Positions 47,075 to 56,084 of a stretch of 63,700 nucleotides of DNA are shown one piece after another. Location: NCBI GenBank assembly GCA_900321965.1, contig ONYA01000030.1, forward strand, positions 1 to 63,700, in the 5' to 3' direction. Positions within the stretch are counted from its first letter, which is position 1. Each line of letters opens with the position of its first letter. The notes under the pieces were generated by a model, which was given only the letters and a program-made list of their open reading frames with translations, searched no databases and had not been told where the DNA came from. The translations under genes and the position numbers were made by a program. This DNA comes from an uncultured Prevotellaceae bacterium (GTDB taxonomy: Bacteria > Bacteroidota > Bacteroidia > Bacteroidales > Bacteroidaceae).

Positions 47075-48481
47075 TTACTCGTCGGGCAGGAAGAGCGGGT
47101 CTTCGGGCATCACCATCGTTGGCTCCTGCTCAGCGGCCTTGAGAATCTTTTCGGACACGTATTTCTTGTCGACGACGAGACGGAACATATACTCGCGGAA
47201 CCAGCGGTCGGTCATAATCAGACAACCCTTCTGGCCCCAGTCGGCTCCCCACGAGTTTTCCACCTTCCACTTCGTAGCCTTGCCGTTAGCGTCGAGGTCG
47301 ACAGCACAGAGCGTCATAGCGTGAGTGGAGCCGCTGTCGAAGGTCGAGATGCGCTGCGCCTTGTCCATGCCGAAGGTGGTGCCGAAGAGCGATCCGTAAT
47401 CGAAGTTCTCCGTGTCGGCGTAGCCACGCTTGCGGTCGAGCTGCTTGCCGACGTCGTAGCTGGAGTAGAGCTTACGACCGTCCTTCAGCGAGGCAATGGC
47501 CATCTGCTCAATGTCGTCCATCGGCAGGTTGACGTAGCGCCAGTTATGACCGTCGTAGGTATGGCGGTCGTACTCCACCTCGTAGGTCTTGTAGTAAGGA
47601 CGGCGCGGGTCGTTCATCGCCATGATGAACGTGCCGTTGAGCTGACCGCCGACCACCTCCTTGTAGAAGGACTGGGGCGTGAACGTCTTAGCAGCCCCGA
47701 CGGCACGGCCCTTAGCCGTCTTGAAGGCATACGTGAACTTCTGCGGCGGTGTGCCGATGGTCATCTCCAGCATACGGTAGACCTGTGCCAGCATACGCAC
47801 CTTGGCCTTGTTGAGCGATGTCTGACTCTTACCCTTGGCCACCATATCGCGCAGCTGCAGACCATATTCACGCAGTTTGGAGTTTATCAGCTGGCGGGCC
47901 TTCGACGTATTGTCTGACGAGAACGACTCGGGCATCACTTCCTTAGGCACAAGGCCGTATTTCTCCGTCAGGTCGGCCACACCACAGAAGGTGCCGCCGT
48001 CGTTGAGCGGATAGTGGAAGAAGAACTGCACCCGCTGGTCGTCGATGGGCTTCGTGCCGGTGTCGACGATGCCCTGCAGCATGAGATTGGCCTTCTCCAA
48101 CTGGTCGTAGAAGAAGAGGTAGGCCTGCGAGAACTCCAACTGAATGGAATCGCCGTGCTGACGGGTATAGTTGGAACGCAGCACATTGAAGCCGCTGAAC
48201 ATCCAGCAGCGGCCCGACTGCTTCTGGTTGGTGATAGACTGACGGGGCGTCTCAACGCTGAAGTAGGTGTCGAAGTCGGCAGCATTCTGACGGCTCTTCG
48301 CCAGGTCGTCAATGGCATTGGCGGCAACGGCGTTAGCCAAAGCCTCGCTGACAGGTGCCTGCTTTTGTTCCTTCACGATGTCTTTCAACATATCGGCAGA
48401 GAGTCCCCCACCCTTTGTCTGTGCCTCCATAACAGCGACGCCACAGAAAACACAAGCAGCAAAAATCAAGTTTCTTTTCAT
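47075..48481 (-). CDS. C1 family aminopeptidase C / bleomycin-hydrolase-like
   Basis: The product is 468 residues with an N-terminal signal-like segment (MKRNLIFAACVFCGVAVMEA), so it is probably exported. The papain-like triad is visible: Cys92 in SGRCWMFSG, His in DSGSTHAMTLCAVD, and Asn in KVENSWGADWG. The length and the extended helical region fit bleomycin hydrolase/PepC. It cleaves N-terminal residues from peptides. It is transcribed divergently from clpS. Confidence 0.9.
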   Translation of the reverse strand: MKRNLIFAACVFCGVAVMEAQTKGGGLSADMLKDIVKEQKQAPVSEALANAVAANAIDDLAKSRQNAADFDTYFSVETPRQSITNQKQSGRCWMFSGFNVLRSNYTRQHGDSIQLEFSQAYLFFYDQLEKANLMLQGIVDTGTKPIDDQRVQFFFHYPLNDGGTFCGVADLTEKYGLVPKEVMPESFSSDNTSKARQLINSKLREYGLQLRDMVAKGKSQTSLNKAKVRMLAQVYRMLEMTIGTPPQKFTYAFKTAKGRAVGAAKTFTPQSFYKEVVGGQLNGTFIMAMNDPRRPYYKTYEVEYDRHTYDGHNWRYVNLPMDDIEQMAIASLKDGRKLYSSYDVGKQLDRKRGYADTENFDYGSLFGTTFGMDKAQRISTFDSGSTHAMTLCAVDLDANGKATKWKVENSWGADWGQKGCLIMTDRWFREYMFRLVVDKKYVSEKILKAAEQEPTMVMPEDPLFLPDE

Positions 48482-48501
48482 AGATAAAACGTTTTATTGT
48501 G

Positions 48502-48509
48502 CAAAGATA
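48502..48509 (-). promoter_or_regulatory. Promoter -7 box of the pepC-like gene
   Basis: The minus strand reads TATCTTTG, 21 nt before the ATG; divergent from the clpS promoter. Confidence 0.65.
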
Positions 48510-48553
48510 CGAAATAAATATGAATTACGCATGATGGATTACGATTTTTTTCG

Positions 48554-48561
48554 TACCTTTG
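48554..48561 (+). promoter_or_regulatory. Promoter -7 box of the clpS-clpA-aat operon
   Basis: TACCTTTG followed by CC, 9 nt before the ATG at 48570. It fixes the start there rather than at an upstream in-frame codon. Confidence 0.65.
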
Positions 48562-48569
48562 CCACCACT

Positions 48570-48872
48570 ATGCCACAGGAACAATCTTCAATCAAGGAAA
48601 GGGCACGCACCGACCTGCGCGAACCGCGCCGCTACAAGGTGACCATCTACAACGACGACTTCACGACGATGGAGTTTGTCGTCAAGATTTTAGTCACCGT
48701 GTTTTTCAAGTCTGAGGCCGAGGCCCAGACGCTGATGCTACAGGTACACCACTCCGACAAGGCCGTCGTAGGCATCTACAGTTACGACATCGCCGTGTCG
48801 AAGGTGCAGAAGGCGACCCTGATGGCCCGTGAAGAGCATTTCCCCCTGAGGCTTACCTACGAACCAGAATAA
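48570..48872 (+). CDS. clpS: ATP-dependent protease adaptor ClpS
   Basis: The product is 100 residues. The conserved ClpS core is seen: YKVTIYNDDFTTMEFVVKIL (N-degron pocket, with NDD), then VHHSDKAVVGIYSYDIA, and the C-terminal EEHFPLRLTYEPE. The usual H-x-x-G is altered to HHSDKAVVG but the length and spacing fit. It delivers proteins with N-degron residues (Leu, Phe, Tyr, Trp) to ClpAP. It is the first gene of an operon with clpA (3-nt gap) and aat. Confidence 0.92.
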   Translation: MPQEQSSIKERARTDLREPRRYKVTIYNDDFTTMEFVVKILVTVFFKSEAEAQTLMLQVHHSDKAVVGIYSYDIAVSKVQKATLMAREEHFPLRLTYEPE

Positions 48873-48875
48873 GAC

Positions 48876-51095
48876 ATGCCAGACATACAACAATCAGAGC
48901 GCACGCAACAGCTCATTTCGGCAGCCCTACAGGAGTGCCAGTCACAGCGTCACGAGTTTGTAACGCCGGAGCATCTGCTGTTTGTCCTGTTCGACGACGC
49001 CACGTTCTACTCCACTCTGTCAGGCTATTGTGACGCCGACAACCTCTGCGCCCAAGTAGACGACCGGCTGCAGAAGATGGAACATGTGCCGGAAGACGCC
49101 GAATACCGTCCACAGACATCGGCACAGCTGAACCAGCTACTCAATAAAGCCTGCGAACAGGTTTACTTCAGTAGCGCAGCCATGCTCGACACACCGCATC
49201 TCGTCATGGCGCTGCTACAGCTGCAAGACTCGTGGGCCAGCTATCTGCTCAAGAAAGCACTCGGCGACGATGAACAGCACTTCATGAGTAGCCTCATCAC
49301 CGCCTACGAGATTGACGACATGGAATATGGCGAAAGCAACGAGGAAGCCGGCAAAGAGGCTTGGCGACGGCTCGTCACCTGCATGAACGACCACGTGGAG
49401 GAACGCAACCCGCTCATTGGCCGCGAAGCAGAGCTGGAGCGCACCATTCAGGTGCTCTGCCGCCGTGACAAGAACAATCCGCTGCACGTCGGCGAACCAG
49501 GCGTCGGCAAGACGGCACTGGTATGGGGGCTTGCACGCCGCATCAACAGCGGCAACGTGCCACAGCGACTGAAGGACAGCCGCATCTACCAGCTCGACAT
49601 GGGGACGCTCCTGGCGGGCACACAGTATCGCGGCGACTTTGAGAACCGCATCAAGCAGATTATGGACGGCATCAGTGGCGAAGCCGAGAACAACATCGTC
49701 TATATTGACGAGATACACACGCTGGTGGGTGCCGGGGCTGTCGGCGACAGTTCCATGGATGCCTCGAACATGCTCAAGCCCTACTTGGAAACAAGCCACC
49801 TGCGCTTCATCGGTTCTACGACCTACGAGGAGTACAACAAACACTTCTCGCGGTCGAAGGGTCTCGTGCGCCGTTTCCAGCAGATTGACATCAGCGAACC
49901 AAGCATCGACGAGACCAAGAACATCTTGCGCCAGTTACGACCGAAATACGAGGAGTTCCACAAGGTGATTATTGAGGATGCCGCCATTGACTTTGCCGTA
50001 GAGGCGAGCGCAAAACATGTCAACGACCGCTACCTGCCCGACAAGGCCATCGACCTGATTGACGAGGCGGGCGCAGCTCTGGAGGCAGCTGAAACGAATG
50101 AGACCTATAAGCCCAATATTGTGACCAAGCCCCTCATTGCAGAGATTCTGTCGAAGACCTGCAAAGTTGACGCCCTGGCCATGAAAGAAGATAACACCAC
50201 GTTAGAGACCTTGCAACAACGGATGTCAGCCAACATCTACGGTCAGGACGAAGCCGTTCGTCAGGTGGTAGAGGCCGTGCAGATGTCGAAGGCAGGACTC
50301 ACCGACGACAACAAGCCGCTGGCCTCGCTGCTCTTTGTCGGTCCTACTGGTGTCGGCAAGACGGAGGTAGCGCGCGTGCTGGCCCACGAACTGGGCATCG
50401 AACTGCTGCGCTTCGATATGAGTGAGTACACGGAGAAGCATACGGTAGCCAAGCTCATCGGCTCACCTGCCGGCTATGTTGGCTATGAGGATGGCGGCCT
50501 GCTGACCGACGCTATCCGTAAGACGCCCAACTGCGTACTTCTGCTCGACGAAATCGAGAAAGCTCATCAGGACATCTACAACATCCTGCTGCAGGTGATG
50601 GACTATGCCAAGCTGACCGACAACAAGGGACGCAAGGCAGACTTCCGCAACGTCATACTCCTGATGACATCGAATGCCGGTGCCCAGTATGCGTCGCAGG
50701 CCAACATCGGCTTCAGCGGCCACACGTCGCGCGGCGAAGCGATGTTGGGACAGGTAAAGAAAACGTTCAAACCGGAATTCCTGAACCGCCTCAGCGGTAC
50801 TGTCGTCTTCAATGACATGGACAAGACGATGGCCACACTCATTCTGCACAAGAAACTGCGTGAGCTGCAAGAGAAACTGACGCAGAAACAGGTGACGATG
50901 ACATTGACAGACGATGCCTTCGAACACCTACTCAACAAGGGATTCACACGCGAATACGGAGCTCGCGAGATGGATCGCGTCATTAGCCAGCAACTCAAGC
51001 CGCTGCTGATGCGCGAAATACTCTTCGGAGAGTTAAAGAACGGTGGTAACGTCACGATAGATAGTGGGAACGATGGTTTGCAGATTAGACGATGA
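48876..51095 (+). CDS. clpA: ClpA-type AAA+ unfoldase
   Basis: The product is 739 residues. The N-domain (1-150) is followed by D1 with Walker A GEPGVGKT and Walker [11 protein letters not shown], and D2 with Walker A GPTGVGKT and Walker [11 protein letters not shown]. There is no ClpB-type middle domain. A ClpP-docking loop of the IGF type is seen in [14 protein letters not shown]. It unfolds ClpS-delivered and other substrates into ClpP. The aat gene overlaps its 3' end by 23 nt. Confidence 0.95.
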   Translation: MPDIQQSERTQQLISAALQECQSQRHEFVTPEHLLFVLFDDATFYSTLSGYCDADNLCAQVDDRLQKMEHVPEDAEYRPQTSAQLNQLLNKACEQVYFSSAAMLDTPHLVMALLQLQDSWASYLLKKALGDDEQHFMSSLITAYEIDDMEYGESNEEAGKEAWRRLVTCMNDHVEERNPLIGREAELERTIQVLCRRDKNNPLHVGEPGVGKTALVWGLARRINSGNVPQRLKDSRIYQLDMGTLLAGTQYRGDFENRIKQIMDGISGEAENNIVYIDEIHTLVGAGAVGDSSMDASNMLKPYLETSHLRFIGSTTYEEYNKHFSRSKGLVRRFQQIDISEPSIDETKNILRQLRPKYEEFHKVIIEDAAIDFAVEASAKHVNDRYLPDKAIDLIDEAGAALEAAETNETYKPNIVTKPLIAEILSKTCKVDALAMKEDNTTLETLQQRMSANIYGQDEAVRQVVEAVQMSKAGLTDDNKPLASLLFVGPTGVGKTEVARVLAHELGIELLRFDMSEYTEKHTVAKLIGSPAGYVGYEDGGLLTDAIRKTPNCVLLLDEIEKAHQDIYNILLQVMDYAKLTDNKGRKADFRNVILLMTSNAGAQYASQANIGFSGHTSRGEAMLGQVKKTFKPEFLNRLSGTVVFNDMDKTMATLILHKKLRELQEKLTQKQVTMTLTDDAFEHLLNKGFTREYGAREMDRVISQQLKPLLMREILFGELKNGGNVTIDSGNDGLQIRR

Positions 51096-51714
51096 ACTGT
51101 GGTTCCCCGATCCTCGCTATGGCGATGACGACGGGTGTATTGCCGTCGGTGGCGACCTGAGTGTCGACCGCCTGCTGTTAGCCTATCAGAACGGCATCTT
51201 CCCATGGTTTGCCTTCCGTTATAACGAGCCCATGTGGTTCTGTCCGATGGAGCGTTTCGTCATCTTCCCCAGCGAGATACACGTCAGCCACTCCATGCGT
51301 ACCTTAATGAATAAAGGGCAATACCGACTGAGTATCAACGAAAACTTCAAGGGCGTCATCGGCAACTGCAGCAGACTGCGCATTGAGGAATCTGGTGCAT
51401 GGCTCGGTCCGCAAATGGTAGATGCCTACACCGAACTCCACTGTCAAGGCTTCGCTGCCAGCGTTGAGGTCTGGGAATATGAAAAACTGGTCGGCGGACT
51501 CTATGGAGTAAGTATCGGCAGAGCCTTCTTTGGCGAAAGTATGTTCTCACTCGTACCCAGTGCCTCGAAGCTGGCACTCATCCATCTGGCTCGGACGATG
51601 CAGGAAAATGGCGGCCTGCTTATCGACTGCCAATTCCATACGCCACACCTTGAGTCAATGGGCGGGCGTCATATCAAATACGACGAATACATGAAGATTA
51701 TTTCAGCAGAATAG
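51073..51714 (+). CDS. aat: Leucyl/phenylalanyl-tRNA-protein transferase
   Basis: The product is 213 residues from the ATG at 51073, overlapping clpA. Signature segments are FPDPRYGDDDGCIAVGGDLS, LLAYQNGIFPWF, VEVWEYEKLVGGLYGVSIG and AFFGESMFS. Aat attaches Leu or Phe to proteins starting with Lys or Arg, creating the N-degron that ClpS reads. With clpS and clpA in one operon, writer, adaptor and unfoldase are co-expressed. Confidence 0.96.
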   Translation: MVCRLDDELWFPDPRYGDDDGCIAVGGDLSVDRLLLAYQNGIFPWFAFRYNEPMWFCPMERFVIFPSEIHVSHSMRTLMNKGQYRLSINENFKGVIGNCSRLRIEESGAWLGPQMVDAYTELHCQGFAASVEVWEYEKLVGGLYGVSIGRAFFGESMFSLVPSASKLALIHLARTMQENGGLLIDCQFHTPHLESMGGRHIKYDEYMKIISAE

Positions 51715-51791
51715 GAATTGACATAAATCACGTTTGCGCACACAGAAATAAAAAAAATGTACTTTTCACGCTATGGTTCCCAAATTGTGAG

Positions 51792-51799
51792 TACTTTTG
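51792..51799 (+). promoter_or_regulatory. Promoter -7 box of the outer-membrane protein gene
   Basis: TACTTTTG followed by CACC, 51 nt before the ATG at 51851. Confidence 0.65.
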
Positions 51800-51850
51800 C
51801 ACCGTAAAAAGTTTTCAGATAACTATCAATTCATAAAAAACAAAAGAACA

Positions 51851-52441
51851 ATGAAAAAGATTATCATGACAATGGCTGCCGCTGTGGTAGCACTGACAAT
51901 GAACGCACAGGGTATGTACGTTGGTGGTTCAATGGGTTTCTCTACTACTTCATACGATGGTAGCACGCAGAGAACAAGCATCAGCTTTGTACCTGAGTTC
52001 GGTGTTTCTTTCAACGATCACATCGGCGTAGGTATGGAGATTGGTTACTCTACTGACAAGGACGAGTCAAATAAAGATGTAAAGACTGTTACAAGCAACT
52101 CTTTCCGCTTTGCTCCCTACTTCCGTTTCACCGCTTTCCAGCTGGGTAAGGTGGGTGTCTTCGCCGACGGTAAGTTCTCTTACGTCACAAGCACTGATAA
52201 GACTGAATATACTCAGGTTGGAAAGACTAACGTCGAGCAGACAGTAAACTCTATCGGCCTCTATGTTCAGCCCGGTATCGCCTACAGCCTGAACAACAAG
52301 TTCAGCCTCGTTGCCAAGTTCGGTAACATCATGGGCTACACCAGCAGCAAGCCCGACGTAGAAGGTGCTAAGGCTACGACACGATTCCAGTTCATGAACC
52401 TGAGCAACAACATTCAGTTCGGTTTCTATTATAACTTCTAA
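51851..52441 (+). CDS. Outer-membrane beta-barrel protein, OmpW/OprF-like porin domain
   Basis: The product is 196 residues from the ATG after the promoter. A signal peptide ends near TMNAQG. The rest alternates polar and hydrophobic residues as in an eight-strand barrel (MYVGGSMGFSTTSY, HIGVGMEIGYSTD, FRFAPYFRFTAF, GVFADGKFSYVTS) and ends with NNIQFGFYYNF, an aromatic C-terminus typical of barrels. Function unknown; no OmpA or plug domain. Codon choice (many CT-ending codons) suggests high expression. Confidence 0.85.
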   Translation: MKKIIMTMAAAVVALTMNAQGMYVGGSMGFSTTSYDGSTQRTSISFVPEFGVSFNDHIGVGMEIGYSTDKDESNKDVKTVTSNSFRFAPYFRFTAFQLGKVGVFADGKFSYVTSTDKTEYTQVGKTNVEQTVNSIGLYVQPGIAYSLNNKFSLVAKFGNIMGYTSSKPDVEGAKATTRFQFMNLSNNIQFGFYYNF

Positions 52442-52463
52442 ATCATAGAGTTAAACAAAAACT

Positions 52464-52498
52464 AAAGCCACATCCTCAATGGATGTGGCTTTCTTTTT
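52464..52498. terminator. Rho-independent terminator between convergent genes
   Basis: AAAGCCACATCC (52464-52475) pairs with GGATGTGGCTTT (52481-52492) around TCAAT, followed by CTTTTTG. Confidence 0.85.
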
Positions 52499-52514
52499 GT
52501 TTTCTATTTTCAGC

Positions 52515-53369
52515 TTAACGCTTTTTTGTATTCTTCTTCGTCGTGGTCGTCGTGGTCGTCGCAGGCTTGTAGTATTTCAGTGCCTCGGGCATCCAACCCT
52601 GAATCTGCTTGATGCGCGTAACATCGCTGGGGTGGTCGCTCAGGAACTCGGCCGTCTGATTCGTCGACGAGGCGGCCATACGCTGCCAGAAGCTGACGGC
52701 CACCTGCGGGTCGTAACCGGCCATAGCAGCAAAGATAAGTCCCATGTGGTCGGCCTCACTCTCGTGGTCGCGCGAATACTTCAGATTGCCGAAGTTGAAG
52801 TTCAGCGCGGCTACCATCTGAACGATGTTCTGCGTATTCTGACCCATACCCAGTGCACCGGCAATGGCCGAACCAACCTGCAGGCCATACTGCTGGCGCA
52901 TCTGCGTGCTGAGCTGCTCGGCCGAGTGCTTGGCAACGGCATGGGCAATCTCATGGCCTAACACGATGGCCAACGAAGCCTCGTTCTGCGTGACAGGCAA
53001 CAGTCCTTCGTAAACCACAATCTTGCCACCGGGCATACACCAGGCATTCACGGAATTGTCCTGCACAAGGTTGAACTCCCATGAGAAGTTGCCGACCTCA
53101 GACGACAAACCATTGGATTTCAGGTAGTTAGTAACGGCCGTTGCCAAGTTCTGCCCTACTCGCTTCACCATCGCCGTGTTGGTGGCATTGGTCGACTTCT
53201 TGGCAGTCTTCATAAACTCCTGATACTGCTGGTTAGCCAGTGAGAGCACTTCGCCGTCGCTGACCATCAACGTCTGCTGGCGTCCGGTAATGGGCACCGT
53301 TGAGGTGGTTCCACAGCTGACTATCAGCGCAGCCACCATTGACATAAGAATAAATTTCAGTTGTTTCAT
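52515..53369 (-). CDS. M48-family metalloprotease lipoprotein
   Basis: The product is 284 residues with a lipobox-like signal (VAALIVSCG, Cys19). The zinc motif HExxH is seen in VLGHEIAHAVAKHS, and a downstream Glu ligand in RDHESEADHMG. This is the M48C/YggG-LoiP type that trims or quality-controls envelope proteins. The C-terminus is low complexity (Thr/Lys), from a GTCGTGGTCGTCGTG-type repeat near 52545. It is preceded by TATTTTTG at 53402-53409. Confidence 0.92.
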   Translation of the reverse strand: MKQLKFILMSMVAALIVSCGTTSTVPITGRQQTLMVSDGEVLSLANQQYQEFMKTAKKSTNATNTAMVKRVGQNLATAVTNYLKSNGLSSEVGNFSWEFNLVQDNSVNAWCMPGGKIVVYEGLLPVTQNEASLAIVLGHEIAHAVAKHSAEQLSTQMRQQYGLQVGSAIAGALGMGQNTQNIVQMVAALNFNFGNLKYSRDHESEADHMGLIFAAMAGYDPQVAVSFWQRMAASSTNQTAEFLSDHPSDVTRIKQIQGWMPEALKYYKPATTTTTTTKKNTKKR

Positions 53370-53401
53370 CGTTATAGATATTTAATAATGTTTTCAGTGT
53401 G

Positions 53402-53409
53402 CAAAAATA
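53402..53409 (-). promoter_or_regulatory. Promoter -7 box of the M48 gene
   Basis: The minus strand reads TATTTTTG, 32 nt before the ATG. Confidence 0.5.
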
Positions 53410-53429
53410 ACACTTTTTTCGAAAACAAC

Positions 53430-53466
53430 AAAAAAAAGGCCGCAGAATTATGAAAAATCCTGCGGC
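53430..53466 (-). terminator. Terminator of the 53.5-kb hypothetical gene
   Basis: On the minus strand GCCGCAG (53466-53460) pairs with CTGCGGC (53445-53439) over a 14-nt loop, followed by a run of eight T. Confidence 0.7.
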
Positions 53467-53499
53467 ATTCACATTAATACCTTAATTCTTGCTTTCTCT

Positions 53500-53868
53500 T
53501 TACTTGTTGACGCTCAGTCCACGGTTGTTCAGCGTGGTGTTCAGCAGCAACAGATACGTACGATACTGTTTCTCGTCAAGCACGTACTGCATCCACTTGA
53601 TGTCGCGCTCTACAGCCTTGTTAACCATCTCCTGACGTTCGTTCTCATCAGCATGAGCGGCCAACTGCATCTCAGCGTTGAAAGTAGAGTGGATGTTCTC
53701 CACAGCTTCCATCTGGTCGAGCGTCAGTCCTAAGGCTACACCCAGTTTACGCATGTTAACGTTCATGTCATAAGCCTCAACGTTCGTCACGTTCTTTGCT
53801 TCCTCATTCTCTGCAAATGTCATAGTCATGCTAAGCATTGCAATCGTCATCAAAAACAATCTTTTCAT
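53500..53868 (-). CDS. Small exported helical protein of unknown function
   Basis: The product is 122 residues with a signal peptide ending near TMTFAEN. The mature part is helical and rich in Glu/Met (LGLTLDQMEAVENIHSTFNA, MVNKAVERDIKWMQYVLDEK, QYRTYLLLLN). The plan resembles the small Spy/CpxP-like or DUF4890-type periplasmic proteins, but no LTxxQ pair is clear. A promoter 155 nt upstream gives a leader with TTATCCTTTTTT tandem repeats. Confidence 0.65.
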   Translation of the reverse strand: MKRLFLMTIAMLSMTMTFAENEEAKNVTNVEAYDMNVNMRKLGVALGLTLDQMEAVENIHSTFNAEMQLAAHADENERQEMVNKAVERDIKWMQYVLDEKQYRTYLLLLNTTLNNRGLSVNK

Positions 53869-54030
53869 TTTCTTACCCTTTCTTTTTTTTACTCAGAGCC
53901 ATCGGATTTCTTTGTTATCCTTTTTTGTTATCCTTTTTTTATTATTATCCTCAGGCTCCTACCTTAGTTAATGTTTGTGGTTGTTATCCTTTGTCGCAAC
54001 CATTTGTTTGGTTTTGACGGTGCAAAGGTA
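53869..54030 (-). promoter_or_regulatory. Promoter and repeat-rich leader of the 53.5-kb gene
   Basis: The -7 box TACCTTTG lies at 54030-54023 on the minus strand. The ~150-nt leader holds an 11-codon frame (MVATKDNNHKH) and then AAAAAAGGATAACA repeated in tandem (about 53917-53950). This could be a leader peptide or slippage-prone spacer; its role is unclear. Confidence 0.4.
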
Positions 54031-54172
54031 CGGCGATTTTTGCTTCCCGACAAGTTTTTGAATGAATTGTGTGCGCAAACAGCCGTTTCTTTGACTAAGG
54101 TCAACTATTCGGCATTTATTTGAAATTTTAATGTTTTTCGGCCAAATATGCGGTCGTTTCATTGCTTTTTCG

Positions 54173-54180
54173 TACCTTTG
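54173..54180 (+). promoter_or_regulatory. Promoter -7 box of the slyD-aroC pair
   Basis: TACCTTTG followed by CGGCG, 38 nt before the ATG at 54218. Confidence 0.65.
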
Positions 54181-54217
54181 CGGCGCAATTTCATATATAT
54201 AATAAGGTATAGAAAAA

Positions 54218-54802
54218 ATGGAACACAAGTTATTAGCCGTACACTATCAGCTCTACTCTATAGAGAACGGCGAAAAGACGCTCATTGAGCAGACTTCACG
54301 CGAGCATCCCTTCCAGTTTATCAGTGGCTTCGGCGTATCATTAGAGGCTTTAGAGAAACAGGTATACTACTTAGGCAAGGGTACGCAGTTTAATTTCACG
54401 CTGAAGCCCGAAGAGGCTTTCGGCGAATATATTCCTGAAGGCGTACACAAGCTGGAGCGCAGTATGTTCGAGATTGGCGGTAAGTTCGATGCCCAGAACG
54501 TCTATCCGGGGGCTATCATCACACTGACCGACACTGAGCAGAACCGCTTCATGGCTCGCGTCATCAAGGTAGAACCAGACGGCGTCACCGTAGACACCAA
54601 CCACCCTATGGCTGGCAAGACGCTGAACTTCATTGGCGAGATGATAGAGAACCGCCCTGCCACCGACGACGAGGTGAACGCCCTCATCAAGCACATGACA
54701 GGCGGCTGCGGTGGCTGCGGAGGCCATTGTGGCGACGGTTGCGGCGACGGCGATTGTGGCGACGGCTGCGGTGAAGGAGGCTGCGGACACTGCCATGAGT
54801 AA
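54218..54802 (+). CDS. slyD: FKBP-type peptidyl-prolyl isomerase, SlyD-like with metal-binding tail
   Basis: The product is 194 residues. The FKBP domain with inserted flap is seen as [34 protein letters not shown], and the C-terminal [18 protein letters not shown]. The last ~35 residues are almost only Gly, Cys, His and Asp ([20 protein letters not shown]), the hallmark of SlyD tails that bind nickel or zinc. It acts as chaperone and prolyl isomerase and may aid metalloenzyme maturation. The last 8 nt overlap aroC. Confidence 0.92.
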   Translation: MEHKLLAVHYQLYSIENGEKTLIEQTSREHPFQFISGFGVSLEALEKQVYYLGKGTQFNFTLKPEEAFGEYIPEGVHKLERSMFEIGGKFDAQNVYPGAIITLTDTEQNRFMARVIKVEPDGVTVDTNHPMAGKTLNFIGEMIENRPATDDEVNALIKHMTGGCGGCGGHCGDGCGDGDCGDGCGEGGCGHCHE

Positions 54803-55868
54803 CACGTTCGGCCATCTGTTTACGCTGACGACCTTCGGCGAGAGTCACGGTGCTGCCATCGGTGGCGTTGTCGACGGAATGCCCGCCGGCATCGACATCG
54901 ACCTTGATTTTATCCAGCAGGAACTGAACCGCCGACGTCCTGGCCAGAGCAAGATAACGACCGCCCGTCAGGAACCTGACCGCGTGGAACTGCTGAGCGG
55001 CGTCTTCGAGGGTAAGTCGACTGGTTGTCCCATAGGTTTCATTGTGCGCAACGAGAACCAGCACTCGCAGGACTACGAGAACCTGCGCACGGCCTTCCGC
55101 CCCTCACACGCCGATTACACCTATCTGAAAAAATACGGCATACGCGACCACCGTGGTGGCGGCCGCTCGTCGGCCCGCATCACCATCAGCCGTGTGGTGG
55201 CCGGCGCACTGGCAAAACTCGTACTGCGCCATTTCGGAATAGAGATTCAGGCCTACACGTCACAGGTAGGCCCGATAGCCCTCGACCGCGACTACCGCCG
55301 CTACGACCTGTCACTGACGGAGCAGAACGTCGTGCGTTGTCCAGACCCGGAGAAGGCGGCACAGATGGAACAGCTCATCAGCGAGGTGAAGGCCGAAGGC
55401 GACACCATCGGCGGCGTCATCACCTGCGTCATCAAAGGCTGTCCCGTCGGCCTGGGAAACCCGGAATTCGGCAAGCTACACGCCGAACTGGGTGCAGCGA
55501 TGCTGAGTATCAACGCCGCCAAGGGTTTTGATTATGGCGACGGCTTCGACATCGTCACTCGTCGGGGCTCCGAGGTGAACGACGCCTTCCGCTCTGAGAA
55601 CGGACACATCTCAACCACGACCAACCACAGCGGCGGCATACAGGGCGGCATCTCCAACGGCGAGGACATCTTCTTCCGCGTTGCCTTCAAGCCTGTGGCT
55701 ACCCTGCTACAGCCGCAGGACACGGTCGACGTAGAGGGCAATCCGACGACACTGACGGCCCGAGGACGACATGACCCGTGTGTCCTGCCAAGAGCCGTAC
55801 CTGTGGTGGAAGCAATGGCTGCAATAGTCGTTTTAGACCAACTTTTATCGACGAACGGCCTGTTTTGA
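54795..55868 (+). CDS. aroC: Chorismate synthase
   Basis: The product is 357 residues from the ATG at 54795, inside the end of slyD. Key signatures are [14 protein letters not shown], the FMN-binding region [30 protein letters not shown], and [15 protein letters not shown]. It converts EPSP to chorismate, the last shikimate step, with reduced FMN. The overlap means aroC translation is coupled to the chaperone gene, an odd pairing. Confidence 0.97.
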   Translation: MSNTFGHLFTLTTFGESHGAAIGGVVDGMPAGIDIDLDFIQQELNRRRPGQSKITTARQEPDRVELLSGVFEGKSTGCPIGFIVRNENQHSQDYENLRTAFRPSHADYTYLKKYGIRDHRGGGRSSARITISRVVAGALAKLVLRHFGIEIQAYTSQVGPIALDRDYRRYDLSLTEQNVVRCPDPEKAAQMEQLISEVKAEGDTIGGVITCVIKGCPVGLGNPEFGKLHAELGAAMLSINAAKGFDYGDGFDIVTRRGSEVNDAFRSENGHISTTTNHSGGIQGGISNGEDIFFRVAFKPVATLLQPQDTVDVEGNPTTLTARGRHDPCVLPRAVPVVEAMAAIVVLDQLLSTNGLF

Positions 55869-55932
55869 CACCTTTTTAAACCAGTTTAACAAATAATTAA
55901 CAGAAAAATTTGGATATTTTAAAAAATAACTC

Positions 55933-56042
55933 TATCTTTGCAAACGCTAATCGGGGCTTGTGAAAGTCCTATTGGCTTTAGTTAAGTCTAGTTTAGTTTT
56001 TGTGTTGGTTGAGGGCTGGCGATTGCCAGCCCTCATTTTTTT
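55933..56042 (+). ncRNA. Candidate small RNA of about 95 nt
   Basis: A full promoter is present: TTTG at 55909-55912, 20 nt, then TATCTTTG at 55933-55940. About 70 nt later comes a perfect terminator, GAGGGCTGGC-GATT-GCCAGCCCTC (56011-56034), followed by seven T. No credible ORF lies between. The unit is independent of aroC (stop 55868) and of the minus-strand pectate lyase gene. I do not recognise the RNA. Confidence 0.65.
56011..56041 (+). terminator. Rho-independent terminator of the candidate small RNA
   Basis: Ten-bp perfect stem with GATT loop and T-run, as described for the RNA. Confidence 0.85.
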
Positions 56043-56044
56043 GC

Positions 56045-56072
56045 AAGAAAAAAGCGGCCGCTCGGCCGCTTT
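56045..56072 (-). terminator. Terminator of the pectate lyase gene
   Basis: AAAGCGGCCG / CGGCCGCTTT stem (56051-56072). On the minus strand it is followed by a T-rich run ending in CTTGC. Confidence 0.75.
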
Positions 56073-56084
56073 CTTCATTGAGTG

